A DNA stretch of 64,000 bases from an uncultured bacterium. GTDB lineage: Bacteria > Cyanobacteriota > Vampirovibrionia > Obscuribacterales > Obscuribacteraceae. The first letter of the stretch is position 1. The number at the start of each line of letters is the position of its first letter. The stretch covers positions 23,516-87,515 of the forward strand of contig CAILLX010000054.1 of NCBI GenBank assembly GCA_903835185.1, given 5' to 3'. Position numbers and translations under genes: made by a program. Below are positions 42,161 to 51,455 of the stretch, piece after piece. A model generated the notes under the pieces. That model did not search any database, was not told the DNA's origin, and worked only from the letters and a program-made list of their open reading frames with translations.

Positions 42161-42727
42161 TTAATAGGCGTTCTTAAACTCTCGCTCTTCCCACTCTTTC
42201 TTCTTCTTGAGTCGGGATTGCTCGCTTTTAACTGACTGCTCATCCTGCTTGATAAACTCCTCCAGCTTACTTCGCAGCCCTTTCATATCTTCCGGCAGTA
42301 TAGCCAGGACCTTCTTGTAGACAGTCACCTCTTCATCAATCCTATTTCCAGCATGATAGACCCGTCCCAGCACAAGCTGTGACTTCCAATCACCAGGATC
42401 AGCCTTAGTGGCAAAAAGGGCTTCCCGTTCGGCCTCCTGCCCGCGTCCTTCAGCAAGCAAGAGCAGACACAACTGGCGGTGAAAGCGGCTTTCACTACCG
42501 TTAATTTCTATTGCTTTTCTATACAAAGACTCAGCACCTTTAAGATCACGGTTGTCAAACGCCCGGTGCCCTTTTGCAAACAGCTGCTCTGCCTTCTCCA
42601 CATCCTTATCAGTCGGACCCAGAACACTCTTGGCGTCCTGAGCTGCAACCAGCAAGTCAGACACAGCCAAAGCTACTGTCGCACTTAAGACAGCGGCTAC
42701 CAATCTTTTTCCAAACTTATCGAGCAC
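42161..42727 (-). CDS. Secreted TPR-repeat protein, 188 residues
   Basis: An N-terminal signal peptide (LVAAVLSATVALAVSDLLVA) is followed by three TPR-like repeats (AEQLFAKGHRAFDNRDLKGA, RFHRQLCLLLLAEGRGQEAE, SQLVLGRVYHAGNRIDEEVT) and a highly charged C-terminal helix (KSEQSRLKKKKEWEEREFKN). Start GTG 42727 has GGGAG eight bases upstream. It probably serves as a scaffold in the envelope; no catalytic domain is present. It may be read with the gene at 41643. Confidence 0.72.
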   Translation of the reverse strand: MLDKFGKRLVAAVLSATVALAVSDLLVAAQDAKSVLGPTDKDVEKAEQLFAKGHRAFDNRDLKGAESLYRKAIEINGSESRFHRQLCLLLLAEGRGQEAEREALFATKADPGDWKSQLVLGRVYHAGNRIDEEVTVYKKVLAILPEDMKGLRSKLEEFIKQDEQSVKSEQSRLKKKKEWEEREFKNAY

Positions 42728-42925
42728 AAGAACTTCTCCCTCAGCAACGGATTCCCGATAAAGAAACCCAAACCACCCCTGATTTTAAGAGGAAGTGACA
42801 ACAGACAAAACTAATCATTGTTAACGTATGCACTGCATGTTACACTCATCCCGACCTAACGAATCACTGCAGTAGCAGATAACAACCGATATTCGCCCGT
42901 TTCGCAGCCATCATTCCTGCAAGCT

Positions 42926-42941
42926 AAGGAAGGAAGGAAGG
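42926..42941 (+). repeat. (AAGG)4 tetranucleotide repeat in a ribosome-binding site
   Basis: Four tandem AAGG units lie four bases before ATG 42946 and constitute its Shine-Dalgarno. Gain or loss of a unit would alter the strength and spacing of the ribosome site. Confidence 0.65.
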
Positions 42942-42945
42942 AACA

Positions 42946-43158
42946 ATGTTGTCTCAAAATGAACTTTGCATCAAAGGCACACTGGGGCAGCTGAAAGAGA
43001 TCATTCTCACAGCACAGGGTGAGGATCACGAATCATCACACTGGCTAGCACAGATGGAAGCTCTCATCACACAAATCGAGCAGAAGGCGAGCACCTGGTT
43101 AACTTCACCAGAGCAAGCTGTTTCAGAGATCAGCTGCCCGCCCTCTGGCAAGCTTTGA
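42946..43158 (+). CDS. Hypothetical protein, 70 residues, with strong ribosome site
   Basis: A small helical protein, MLSQNELCIKGTLGQLKEII then HWLAQMEALITQIEQKAST. The (AAGG)4 tract in front of ATG 42946 is a near-ideal Shine-Dalgarno, which is the main argument that it is real. The last 36 bases overlap the 3' end of murG on the opposite strand. No family is recognised and no signal peptide is seen. Confidence 0.5.
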   Translation: MLSQNELCIKGTLGQLKEIILTAQGEDHESSHWLAQMEALITQIEQKASTWLTSPEQAVSEISCPPSGKL

Positions 43159-44274
43159 GGCACTAATCTCTTTAACTTGATTAGCAAGATCTGAAGCTGC
43201 CTGCGGTCGTCCCAGGCTCTGCATCGCCTTGCGCATCGACTTCAACCGCTCCTCATTGCCCACCAGGTTAATGATCTCATTGTGCAACACCTGCCCTGTG
43301 AGCTTGTTTTGTGGCACCATTACAGACGCACCTTTAGATGCCACAAAGCGGGCGTTGTGGCTCTGATGATCTCCGGCAGCATAAGGGTATGGAATAAATA
43401 GAGCTGGTGTGCCTGTCACAGCCAGCTCAGCTACTGTCATCGCTCCAGCGCGACAAATTGCCAGGTCTGACACTGCGTAAGCCAGGGAAAGATCATCAAA
43501 GTAAGCACGCAAAGAGTAGCGCGGATTATTAAGCACAACTTTATCCAGACGTTCACGCATCGCCAGAACATTCTTCTCGCCAACTTGATGAATGATCTGC
43601 AGTGGCGGATCACGGTCTAGAAGTGCGGGCAGTATCTCCAGTAAAGCCTCGTTTATTGCTTGAGCTCCTTGAGATCCGCCCGTTATAAGCAGAGTTTTGA
43701 GAGTGTGATCCAGTCCTAGCACTGCGCAAGCCGCATCACGTCCTAATGGGCTGACAATACTTTTGCGTACCGGGTTGCCGTTGACAATGAGTTTGCCTCT
43801 CCTTGGTTTGAGCTTATCAGCAGCTGCCTCCATACCAAGCGACACAAGGTCAGCACCGCGGCAGAGCAACCTGTTTACGAGTCCTGCATGGGCGTCAGGT
43901 TCATGAATGGCTAGAGGCACTCCAGCAAGTCGTGCTGCCACTAAAGGTGGAGCCGATGCATAGCCACCAGTGCCAAGCACTGCTGTAGGCTTGAACAGTT
44001 TAAGTATTTTGCGTGCTTCCATGATTGCTAAAACCAGCTGTACCGGCCAGCGGATAAGTTGTGTTGAAAACTGACGCGGCAGACCTGAAACAGACAGTCC
44101 AACAAATTGAAGAGCCTGTTCGCTACAGAGCTTCTCTTCAAGATGCCCGCTGGCACCTATATATAGAAGCGCCTCCACATCAGGATCACAGCTCAAATAT
44201 TCAGCTACAGCAAGAGCCGGGTAGATATGCCCACCTGTGCCACCTCCAGTTAAAACTATGCGATGACGTATCAT
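43123..44274 (-). CDS. murG: UDP-N-acetylglucosamine--lipid I transferase MurG
   Basis: A 383-residue GT28 enzyme that converts lipid I to lipid II at the inner membrane. RIVLTGGGTGGHIYPALAVA is the N-terminal glycine-rich loop. LGTGGYASAPPLVAARLAG, AIHEPDAHAGLVNRLL and LITGGSQGAQAINEALLEI follow. The C-terminal UDP-GlcNAc site is CRAGAMTVAELAVTGTPALF and IPYPYAAGDHQSHNARF. Start ATG 44274 overlaps the ftsW stop in ATGA, so translation is coupled. This is the third gene of a murD-ftsW-murG order typical of the dcw cluster; murC does not follow. Confidence 0.96.
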   Translation of the reverse strand: MIRHRIVLTGGGTGGHIYPALAVAEYLSCDPDVEALLYIGASGHLEEKLCSEQALQFVGLSVSGLPRQFSTQLIRWPVQLVLAIMEARKILKLFKPTAVLGTGGYASAPPLVAARLAGVPLAIHEPDAHAGLVNRLLCRGADLVSLGMEAAADKLKPRRGKLIVNGNPVRKSIVSPLGRDAACAVLGLDHTLKTLLITGGSQGAQAINEALLEILPALLDRDPPLQIIHQVGEKNVLAMRERLDKVVLNNPRYSLRAYFDDLSLAYAVSDLAICRAGAMTVAELAVTGTPALFIPYPYAAGDHQSHNARFVASKGASVMVPQNKLTGQVLHNEIINLVGNEERLKSMRKAMQSLGRPQAASDLANQVKEISASKLARGRAADL

Positions 44275-45497
44275 TGCTGCACCTGTCCTGCCTCCAAGAG
44301 CTCACCATCATCCTCTTCACCAAGCACTCCACGATCGCGAGAGACAGAAAGGAGGATACCGACCATACCAAGCGTAATGACCAGCGAACTACCACCATAA
44401 CTGATAAAAGGCAATGTAATGCCTGTAACAGGAAGCAAACCGCTAGTAACCATGAGATTAACGAGAGCTTGCAAGCAGATTGAGCTGGTAATACCGATAG
44501 CAAGGAGCCGCCCGAACAAAGTACGTGACTCCAGAGCTGTCTTAAAGCCGTAATAACCGAAGAGGATATAAAGAGAGACGAGCACAAGGCAGCCAAGGAG
44601 CCCAAACTCTTCAGCTATCACAGCAAAGATAAAATCGGCATGCTGCACAGGCAGATAGTAAAGCTTCTGAAGAGAGCCACCAAAGCCGCACCCCCACAAA
44701 CCGCCTGAGCCAATTGCTAAAAGCGACTGAATAATATTCCAACCTTCTTTCTGCGGCGAATCGTAAGGATTGAGCCAGCTGTTAATGCGAGCCAGCTGAT
44801 AAGGTGTCTTGGTGATATGGTGCCAGACAAGCCAGGCACCTCCAGAAAGTGAACCGACAATAAGAAGTGAGTTGGTACCGCTGACAAAAAGAAGTGCCAG
44901 TAAAGTACCGATAATCATGAGAGCTGTTCCAAGATCAGGCTGTTTAACAACTATGCCGGCAACAACCATAGTGATGACTATCCTGGAGAGAACCTGGCGG
45001 TGCCACCAGAAATATTTGGACAGCCCTGAAGCCATAAGCAAGATCAAACTGACTTTAGCCAACTCGGATGGTTGGAACTGCAGCGGTCCTAGTGCCAGCC
45101 AGCGGCTGGAACCCATAGTGGTTACAGACAGATGCGGGACAAGGGTTAAAACAACCAGACCGGAGGAGACAAGAGCTAGCGGCCATGCCCACTTTCTCAA
45201 CCGGCGATAGTCCAGACGGCTTAAATAGAACATGACAAACAGTCCAATTACGCAAGCAATAGCCTGACGTCTCAAAAAAACAGTCGAGTCCTGAAAACTT
45301 TGCAACGCCTCAGGAGCCGAAGCGCTATAGACTGCCATCAAGCCAAAACAAGCAAACGAAAGAACAAGACTAATCAAAGCACGATTAGCCAGCCCCCTGA
45401 ACCCGCTTCCGGAGGGATCTTGTATACCTTTCGCCTGGCCTTTAGGCTTGTGGCGAAAGTCTCTTTTCTCTTGTGCAGACAAGATCTTTGAAGACAC
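44271..45497 (-). CDS. ftsW: Septal peptidoglycan polymerase FtsW
   Basis: A 408-residue SEDS-family protein with about ten membrane helices. SFACFGLMAVYSASAP, FQPSELAKVSLILLMA, VKQPDLGTALMIIGTLLALL and VQHADFIFAVIAEEFGLLG are FtsW/RodA signatures. The C-terminal PVTGITLPFISYGGSSLVIT is the conserved loop. It polymerises lipid II at the division septum with a class B PBP. The likely start GTG 45497 has GAGG about nine bases upstream and overlaps murD by 56 bases; TTG 45482 is an alternative, and codons up to 45566 are in frame but lie deep in murD. Confidence 0.94.
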   Translation of the reverse strand: MSSKILSAQEKRDFRHKPKGQAKGIQDPSGSGFRGLANRALISLVLSFACFGLMAVYSASAPEALQSFQDSTVFLRRQAIACVIGLFVMFYLSRLDYRRLRKWAWPLALVSSGLVVLTLVPHLSVTTMGSSRWLALGPLQFQPSELAKVSLILLMASGLSKYFWWHRQVLSRIVITMVVAGIVVKQPDLGTALMIIGTLLALLFVSGTNSLLIVGSLSGGAWLVWHHITKTPYQLARINSWLNPYDSPQKEGWNIIQSLLAIGSGGLWGCGFGGSLQKLYYLPVQHADFIFAVIAEEFGLLGCLVLVSLYILFGYYGFKTALESRTLFGRLLAIGITSSICLQALVNLMVTSGLLPVTGITLPFISYGGSSLVITLGMVGILLSVSRDRGVLGEEDDGELLEAGQVQQ

Positions 45498-46815
45498 GCC
45501 CCCGATCCTCGTAATCCTTGAACATGTCAAAACTGGCACAGGCCGGAGATAGCAACACCGGACCAAGCTTTAGTTGACCACCCGTATCCACCGCCTCTTC
45601 AAGCGAGCCGGCCCGATAAATCTTTTCGAACCCACTCTTGCTGAGCTCATCCGCAAACCGACTGGCTGCCTCACCAATAAGAACGACTGCAGCAGCGTTA
45701 GCCTTCACTGCCTCTGCAAAACTGCTCAGATCAGTCCCTTTGTCGCGACCGCCAGCAATTAATACTACTTTCTCTTCCGGAAATGCTTGCAAAGCTTTTA
45801 TAGTCGAATCGGCATTAGTAGCCTTGGAATCGTTATAGTAAGCCACACCGTCTATGGTGGCTACATATTCCAGCCTGTGCTCAAGAGCCTGAAATTCTTT
45901 CAGATAACTCCCTATTTCGTCAGGAGCGACCTCAGCAAGAGCAGCAGCAGAAATGGCTGCCAGAGCATTCTCCCAGTTATGCCGTCCGATAATTTTGAGC
46001 TCTTCAGGAGCACAGACAATTCTGCTGCGCCCATAAATACGGTAGCAAAGGAAACCATCCTTCATGAAGGCTCCCTGCACAGCACCGGAGAGCTCTGAAG
46101 ATGCGCTAAAAGGAAAGATTTCAGCTCTTGTTTCAGTTGCTGCCACAACCGGATCGTCTGTATTAAGAACTGCATATTGATGCGGTTCCTGGGCAGCAAA
46201 GAGACGGCGTTTAGCATCGATATAACCATCAAGTCCGCCATGCCAGTCAAGATGATCAGGAGTCAGATTAAGCCAGACAGCTATGGCTGGTGCAAAAGCC
46301 GAGCAGTACTGGCTCTGGAAGGAGCTTACTTCTACAACCAGCCAGTCCGGCTTTTTGGACAGTTGATCCAAAACAGGCACGCCAAAGTTACCGCAGGCCG
46401 GGGCCACTCGCCCTGCCCGGCTGAGAATATAGCTGATAAGAGCACAAGTGGTGGACTTTCCATTTGTACCTGTGACAGCTATGATTGGTGTCTTTGTCTC
46501 GCGATAAGCAAGCTCGACATCACAGATCACTTCTTTGTTGAGCTGTCTGGCCTTGACCAGCACAGGCGCGGACGGAGAGATGCCAGGGCTGGTAACTATA
46601 AGCTCTGCGGATGAAAGAGCTTCATCTGAGTGCCCGTCAAGTTCAACAGCAACTCCCAAGCCGGAGAGCTCTTCTATTTTGCTGCCCTGTGCTGCGCCAG
46701 AACCAGATTCTGAAAGGAGAACTTTTGCTCCTTTGCCAGCAAGATAAGCTGCTGCCGAGGCGCCGCTTCGCCCCAGACCCAAAATCGCAACTCGTTTATT
46801 TAACCAGTCAGCCAC
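45442..46815 (-). CDS. murD: UDP-N-acetylmuramoylalanine--D-glutamate ligase MurD
   Basis: A 457-residue Mur ligase that adds D-Glu to the peptidoglycan precursor. RVAILGLGRSGASAAAYLA is the UDP-binding N-terminal domain. PIIAVTGTNGKSTTCALISY is the ATP P loop, LNLTPDHLDWHGGLDGYIDA binds Mg and substrate, and the C-terminal domain has YYNDSKATNADSTIKAL and VVLIAGGRDKGTDLSSF. GTG 46815 is taken as the start; no clear ribosome site is present. It is the first gene of the murD-ftsW-murG operon. Confidence 0.96.
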   Translation of the reverse strand: MADWLNKRVAILGLGRSGASAAAYLAGKGAKVLLSESGSGAAQGSKIEELSGLGVAVELDGHSDEALSSAELIVTSPGISPSAPVLVKARQLNKEVICDVELAYRETKTPIIAVTGTNGKSTTCALISYILSRAGRVAPACGNFGVPVLDQLSKKPDWLVVEVSSFQSQYCSAFAPAIAVWLNLTPDHLDWHGGLDGYIDAKRRLFAAQEPHQYAVLNTDDPVVAATETRAEIFPFSASSELSGAVQGAFMKDGFLCYRIYGRSRIVCAPEELKIIGRHNWENALAAISAAALAEVAPDEIGSYLKEFQALEHRLEYVATIDGVAYYNDSKATNADSTIKALQAFPEEKVVLIAGGRDKGTDLSSFAEAVKANAAAVVLIGEAASRFADELSKSGFEKIYRAGSLEEAVDTGGQLKLGPVLLSPACASFDMFKDYEDRGRVFKDLVCTREKRLSPQA

Positions 46816-46928
46816 AGCGGTATTGTAACAGGTGACTTGTCAAGTTTTCCGCCCAATTACAAATCAGACAAGAGGCTGTCTGGCTCAAGACAGCCAATGC
46901 CAGAGCCAGACTACACTCTTATGGTAGC

Positions 46929-48806
46929 TTAAGTTTTTCGCTGCTTTTCCTTTTGCTCTACTTTGTAAGCCTTCTCGTCAAGCTTCTGTATGCGTTTGTT
47001 CAGCTTCTCCAACTCTTTAGCAGGCAGATTCGGCTCCAGCGAGATGTAAGCACGCCACTGAACAATAGCCTCGCGCAAAGCTCGCGAAGTGGGCGGCGAC
47101 ATGCGCTCGAGCGTCTGTGCCAGACCAATTCTTGTTTCAGGCACAACCGGGTTGCCATAGATAGAGGCATGATATTTATCAACAGCCGATGGAAGCTGCT
47201 TTCTCTTGGCAAGATCGTCTGCCAGAGTTAAGTCTTGCCTGGCAGTATCCCGTGCTTTTGCCACCAAACCAGCACCACGTTTGGCTCTTTCAGCTCCTCC
47301 AGGCAACAGAGTTGCTTTTCTGTAAGCAGCATCAGCACTGTTTAAATCCTTAATCATCAAAGCAAGATCGCCTATAGCAAGTACCTGTTTAGAATCATTA
47401 GCACCAGACAGTACTGTGGTCATCTGATCTGAAGCCTCTTTAAACTTGTTTTGAGCTAAGAGAGCCTCAGCATAAGCTATCCGCTCACCATCAGTTCTCG
47501 GGCTGCCGATAGCAGCCAGATCAACAGTCTGCCCGGAGAGAGCCCGCAGTTTTGCTTCAGCCAGCCTTAGCTCCATATCATTAGGATTCATACGAATAGC
47601 TTGCTGCAACTGCTGATCTGCCTGCTCATACTCATTAGAGAGAGTAAAAGCTCCAGTAGCTTCTTTTTGTGCCTTGAGATAATAGCAACGAGTCAAACCT
47701 TTAGCTGCGGCAGCATTGGCTGGATTGACATTAAGGACGCTTTGATACTCCTTAAGCGCTGCATCAAGCTTCTCCAGTTGCAAGCTTTGATCAGCGACAG
47801 CCATATGCAACTGTGCATTGTCAGGCAGGATCTCCAGCCCTGAACGCAGTTCAGCAATAGAAAGTTCAAGATCGCCACGGTTGGCGCGTATGTCAGCTAT
47901 CTTGAGATAAGGTGCTGCATTTTCTGGCTTAATCCGAATCGACTCTTGAAACTCTTTTATGGCAGCTACAGTATTTCCCTGAGCAGCATAAGATTCGCCC
48001 AGAGCCTGATGTACTGGAGCGCTATTGGGGAACTGATACAAGGCTGTATTCAACTCTTTAATAGCATCATCAATCCGCCCCTGCTGCAGATTGACCTGTC
48101 CTAAACCATAGTGAGCAGTTGAATTGCCCGAATTTAAAGAGATGGCCTTTTTAAAATTCTCGCCTGCTTCTGCCAGGCTTGTCTGTGAGAGCTTCACCAT
48201 GCCCAGTTGAGCACAAGCATCAGAGCTTTGCGGATCATCTTTAATAGCTTCGCGAAACTCACCAGCTGCCTCATCCAGACGGCCTTGTTCTTTCAGTACC
48301 ATACCGAGGTTATAGTGAGCTTCTGACATCGTGGGATCGGCACTTATCGCCTCTCTCGCCTCTGACTCAGCCTGCTTCAACATTGAATCTCTGTTCTTCT
48401 GGATTGTCATAGATGAAGACTGCAGGCGATTGACAAGGCACATTGCCTTGCCGCTATGAGCAAGTGCGTTTCTGGGATCCAGCTCGAGAGCCTTATCAAA
48501 CTGCTCGACTGCGCCATCGAGTTTAAACTGCCGTCCCAGAGCCATGCCCAGCCCGGTTATAGCATAGACATTCTTAGTATTTCTGCTCATAGCTTGCCGA
48601 TAAAGATCAGCAGCATCAGCATATTTACCTTTGTTCATGAGCTCATCTGCCATCATCACGTCACGCTCAATCTTGGCTTTCATCACCTTCTTGCTACGGG
48701 CTGCCGGTTTGGCAGCTACAGCCGGTACTAACGCTTCCATTGTCAGTGAACTGGCGAGAATTAGGGCAGATAGAGCCAGTGAGGTTCTAAATTTCATTAC
48801 TGTCAT
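46929..48806 (-). CDS. Large secreted TPR-repeat protein, 625 residues
   Basis: A signal peptide (MTVMKFRTSLALSALILASS, cleavage near AVAA-K) is followed by more than ten TPR repeats. Examples are ADLYRQAMSRNTKNVYAITG, AHYNLGMVLKEQGRLDEAAG, AHYGLGQVNLQQGRIDDAIK and VHQALGESYAAQGNTVAAIK. The C-terminus ends in a charged helix (KRIQKLDEKAYKVEQKEKQR). Start ATG 48806 has GGAG eight bases upstream; an ATG at 48833 is also in frame. It is one of three secreted TPR proteins in this window and likely organises protein complexes in the periplasm. No enzymatic domain is visible. Confidence 0.8.
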   Translation of the reverse strand: MTVMKFRTSLALSALILASSLTMEALVPAVAAKPAARSKKVMKAKIERDVMMADELMNKGKYADAADLYRQAMSRNTKNVYAITGLGMALGRQFKLDGAVEQFDKALELDPRNALAHSGKAMCLVNRLQSSSMTIQKNRDSMLKQAESEAREAISADPTMSEAHYNLGMVLKEQGRLDEAAGEFREAIKDDPQSSDACAQLGMVKLSQTSLAEAGENFKKAISLNSGNSTAHYGLGQVNLQQGRIDDAIKELNTALYQFPNSAPVHQALGESYAAQGNTVAAIKEFQESIRIKPENAAPYLKIADIRANRGDLELSIAELRSGLEILPDNAQLHMAVADQSLQLEKLDAALKEYQSVLNVNPANAAAAKGLTRCYYLKAQKEATGAFTLSNEYEQADQQLQQAIRMNPNDMELRLAEAKLRALSGQTVDLAAIGSPRTDGERIAYAEALLAQNKFKEASDQMTTVLSGANDSKQVLAIGDLALMIKDLNSADAAYRKATLLPGGAERAKRGAGLVAKARDTARQDLTLADDLAKRKQLPSAVDKYHASIYGNPVVPETRIGLAQTLERMSPPTSRALREAIVQWRAYISLEPNLPAKELEKLNKRIQKLDEKAYKVEQKEKQRKT

Positions 48807-49027
48807 TTCTGAGCTCCAATTTTGACGATTCATGTTCCAAACAATCTATCTATAAAGGAATGTTCTGGTCGAGACATTGATATACATTTGTAGCGGCTAA
48901 AGCAGACTTCTCAAGGCTTGAACCCAGCTGCTGTGAGTGACGCTATCATATTTAAGTATGTCAATTACATCATGTTAGCAAACAGCAATGCTACTGCATG
49001 TCAAGAGTAGCAATGGGAGGTTGAGCA

Positions 49028-49786
49028 GTGTCAGGTCACTCCAAATGGGCAACAATCAAGAGATCAAAGGCCGTCGTAGATGCCAAGAGGGGCGTGGTTT
49101 ACGCCAGGATGGCCCGCGAGATCATAGTGGCCGCACGAATGGGCGGGGGCGACCCTGCAAGCAACTTTCGCCTGCGTCAAGCAATTGACCGCGCTAAAAC
49201 AGAAGGTGTACCAAACGACAACATAGCCAGAGCCATCGAGAAAGGAGCTGGTTCAGGCGGCTCTGATAATCTTGAAGAACTTACATATGAAGGATACGGT
49301 CCTGGTGGCATCGCGATAATGGTGCTCTGTGCAACTGACAACAGAAACAGGACAGCAGGCGATTTGCGTTCATATTTTGCCAAGCAAGGCGGCAACATGG
49401 GAGAGACCGGCTGTGTCGGCTGGATGTTCAAAGAACGTGCCGAAATAGTGATTGAGCGCAGTGCCAAGCTGAACGAGGAAGATCTCATTCTTGCTGCCCT
49501 GGACTCTGGTGCCGATGACATTGACACATCAGATGAAGAGACGGTCACTGTCATCTGTGGCGCTCAAAATCTGGAAGCACTACAGACTCAACTTGGCAAA
49601 GCAGGTTTCAAAATTGCCTCAGCAGAAGTGACAATGGCACCAAGTACTACCATTGCAGTAACCGAACCTGACCAGGCCAAGCAGTTGTTGCGCCTGCTCG
49701 ATTCGCTCGAGAATCATGATGACGTGCAACACGTTTATGCCAACTTCGATATGGATACAAAACTACTGCAGTCATTGATGTCTTAA
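49028..49786 (+). CDS. yebC: YebC/TACO1-family translation/transcription regulator
   Basis: A 252-residue protein with the family opening MSGHSKWATIKRSKAVVDAK and RGVVYARMAREIIVAARMGG, followed by DPASNFRLRQAIDRAKTEGV, YEGYGPGGIAIMVLCATDN and GNMGETGCVGWMFKERAEIV. Family members act on DNA or help ribosomes pass proline-rich stretches. Start GTG 49028 has GGGAGG about eight bases upstream. It is a single-gene unit after a divergent TPR gene. The family call is secure. Confidence 0.95.
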   Translation: MSGHSKWATIKRSKAVVDAKRGVVYARMAREIIVAARMGGGDPASNFRLRQAIDRAKTEGVPNDNIARAIEKGAGSGGSDNLEELTYEGYGPGGIAIMVLCATDNRNRTAGDLRSYFAKQGGNMGETGCVGWMFKERAEIVIERSAKLNEEDLILAALDSGADDIDTSDEETVTVICGAQNLEALQTQLGKAGFKIASAEVTMAPSTTIAVTEPDQAKQLLRLLDSLENHDDVQHVYANFDMDTKLLQSLMS

Positions 49787-50411
49787 GGATTGAGCTGAGA
49801 GCCTGAGGACAGTTACTTCATGCCTTGCTTTTGATCTATATGCCAGAGGACAAGTTTGGCGTAAAAATCTACAAGTCGGAGAAACCTGCAACAAAAAGTT
49901 ACCGGGTCAGGTGACAGGCAAGCCTTGAGTTGTCAGTAGATGCAGTGCTGTCCCAGAGCTCCTGTAGCGTAAAAATCCAGCGCCTTATTACTCCTGTGTT
50001 CCCGCATTTAGGAACCAATCAATGAAATTGATACACATCGTTACCAGCCATTGTTGGCAAGCCGCTTCCACTCCTTTGTTAATTTGCGCTAATGTGCAAG
50101 AATAAGGGAAACACACGCTGTATATCGATCGCATAGTTGCAGGCTGATTACTACAGTTTTGTCAACCCCTTCAACTTCAATTTACTCTCAGAAATCCCGA
50201 GTCGAGCAGCAGCGCCTCCAATTTCCAGTTGTCAGGGGCGCTTTGACGTGCCACAGACCGTTTGGTAACTTGACGCTCGCTTCCGTGGTCGTCCCTACGC
50301 TTTGGACGAACTTCCAATGAAGGAATTGAAATTCCTGAGGTTCTTAGCTGTTGGTGCCAGTTGTAGACACCTAAATCGGCAAGCAACCAAAAAACTAGAA
50401 TAGGAGCATTA
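49787..50411. other. Intergenic stretch of 625 bases without a supported gene
   Basis: No coding signal is convincing; a minus-strand frame (50177-50452) overlaps the rlpA start and lacks a good start. The region holds ATCAAT-GAA-ATTGAT at 50018-50032, a 16-base palindrome at 50321-50336, and a GC-rich stretch near 50235-50300 that weakly resembles the GGGGCGC-GCCA repeats elsewhere. Confidence 0.45.
50321..50336. promoter_or_regulatory. Perfect palindrome upstream of rlpA
   Basis: AGGAATTGAAATTCCT has AGGAATT and AATTCCT arms around a two-base centre. It lies about 75 bases before GTG 50412, a possible operator position. Confidence 0.28.
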
Positions 50412-51203
50412 GTGAAGCGATTTCCCACTAAATTTGCCTTGAGTATCGCCATGTTGCTGGCGCCGGCACTTTATGCTGGACAACAGCAGGCACAGGCTGC
50501 ATCCATTCAAGGTTGCAGTCCTGAGGTCGAAGCCACAGTATGGCAAGATGACTCAACTGAGTTTGCTTCAGTGTCATTAAATGGCAAGGAACTGTTGACC
50601 TTTAAAGGCGAGTCCGGCTACGCTTCCGGCAAGGCAGAAGAGTTGGCAGCACGACTGCAAGAGCTCTTAGATGACCGCAAATTTGATGCAAGTGAAATTG
50701 TCCCCGCCCGTTCTGGATCACTTGCTACCATTCAGCAAGATGGCAACACTGTTTTGTCATTCGAGTCTGACTCGCCAGACGATCAGACAGCAGCCGAGAC
50801 CAGCTGGAAGCTAGTCAACAGCATTCGTTTAGTATTTGGCGCTCCGACTCTCCCTTCCTCCTACTTGAAATTGGTCGACCAAGCCGAGCAAAAAACTGCT
50901 GGAAACAGCACATTTAGCGGACAAGCGTCCTGGTATGGCGGCAGGTTCCACGGTCGTAAGACATCTGACGGACACAGATATGATCAAGAGAAAATGACAG
51001 CAGCTCACCGCAGCCTGCCGTTTGGCACAAAACTCTTAGTCATGAACCGCAAGACCGGCAGCACTTGCATAGTTGAAGTAAATGATCGCGGACCATTTGT
51101 TGCCGATCGTGTTATTGATCTCTCGCGGGCAGCAGCTCGCCAGTTAAACATGATCTCAACTGGAGTTGCTCTCGTCGACTGTCTGGTTCTCAATAGACAG
51201 TAA
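50412..51203 (+). CDS. rlpA: RlpA-like septal lytic transglycosylase/DPBB protein
   Basis: A 263-residue secreted protein. The signal peptide (FALSIAMLLAPALYAGQQQA) ends near AQA-A. The C-terminal double-psi beta-barrel has SGQASWYGGRFHGRKTSDGH, KMTAAHRSLPFGTKLLVMNR, VEVNDRGPFVADRVIDLS and ARQLNMISTGVALVDCLVL. RlpA cleaves denuded glycan strands at the septum; the catalytic Asp is in VNDRGPF. The middle, residues 30-165, looks like a separate substrate-binding region with no named family. Start GTG 50412 has AGGAG about six bases upstream. It fits functionally with the murD-ftsW-murG cluster nearby. Confidence 0.92.
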   Translation: MKRFPTKFALSIAMLLAPALYAGQQQAQAASIQGCSPEVEATVWQDDSTEFASVSLNGKELLTFKGESGYASGKAEELAARLQELLDDRKFDASEIVPARSGSLATIQQDGNTVLSFESDSPDDQTAAETSWKLVNSIRLVFGAPTLPSSYLKLVDQAEQKTAGNSTFSGQASWYGGRFHGRKTSDGHRYDQEKMTAAHRSLPFGTKLLVMNRKTGSTCIVEVNDRGPFVADRVIDLSRAAARQLNMISTGVALVDCLVLNRQ

Positions 51204-51455
51204 CAACCAGCTCGCACTGTCGCTACGACCAGCACTGCCGACGGGTCAGCATTTATCCAGCCACCGTGCTTGTGAAAGGCATTTTTGGATCGAAAAGATG
51301 TTGCAACTGCCTGGCATGAAGTTGATCATGGATCTATGGTGTACTTGCAAGCACTTGACATTCGACCTGGTAGAATGCCTTTATGCATAAGAGATCTTGT
51401 CATCCAGTCATGAGATTTTCATTGCCGCACCAAACTGCTGAGCACAATTAAGAGC

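Noticed and set aside
50177..50452. Minus-strand 91-codon frame before rlpA
   Set aside because: It overlaps the rlpA start and signal peptide region, lacks a ribosome site and has no known family.
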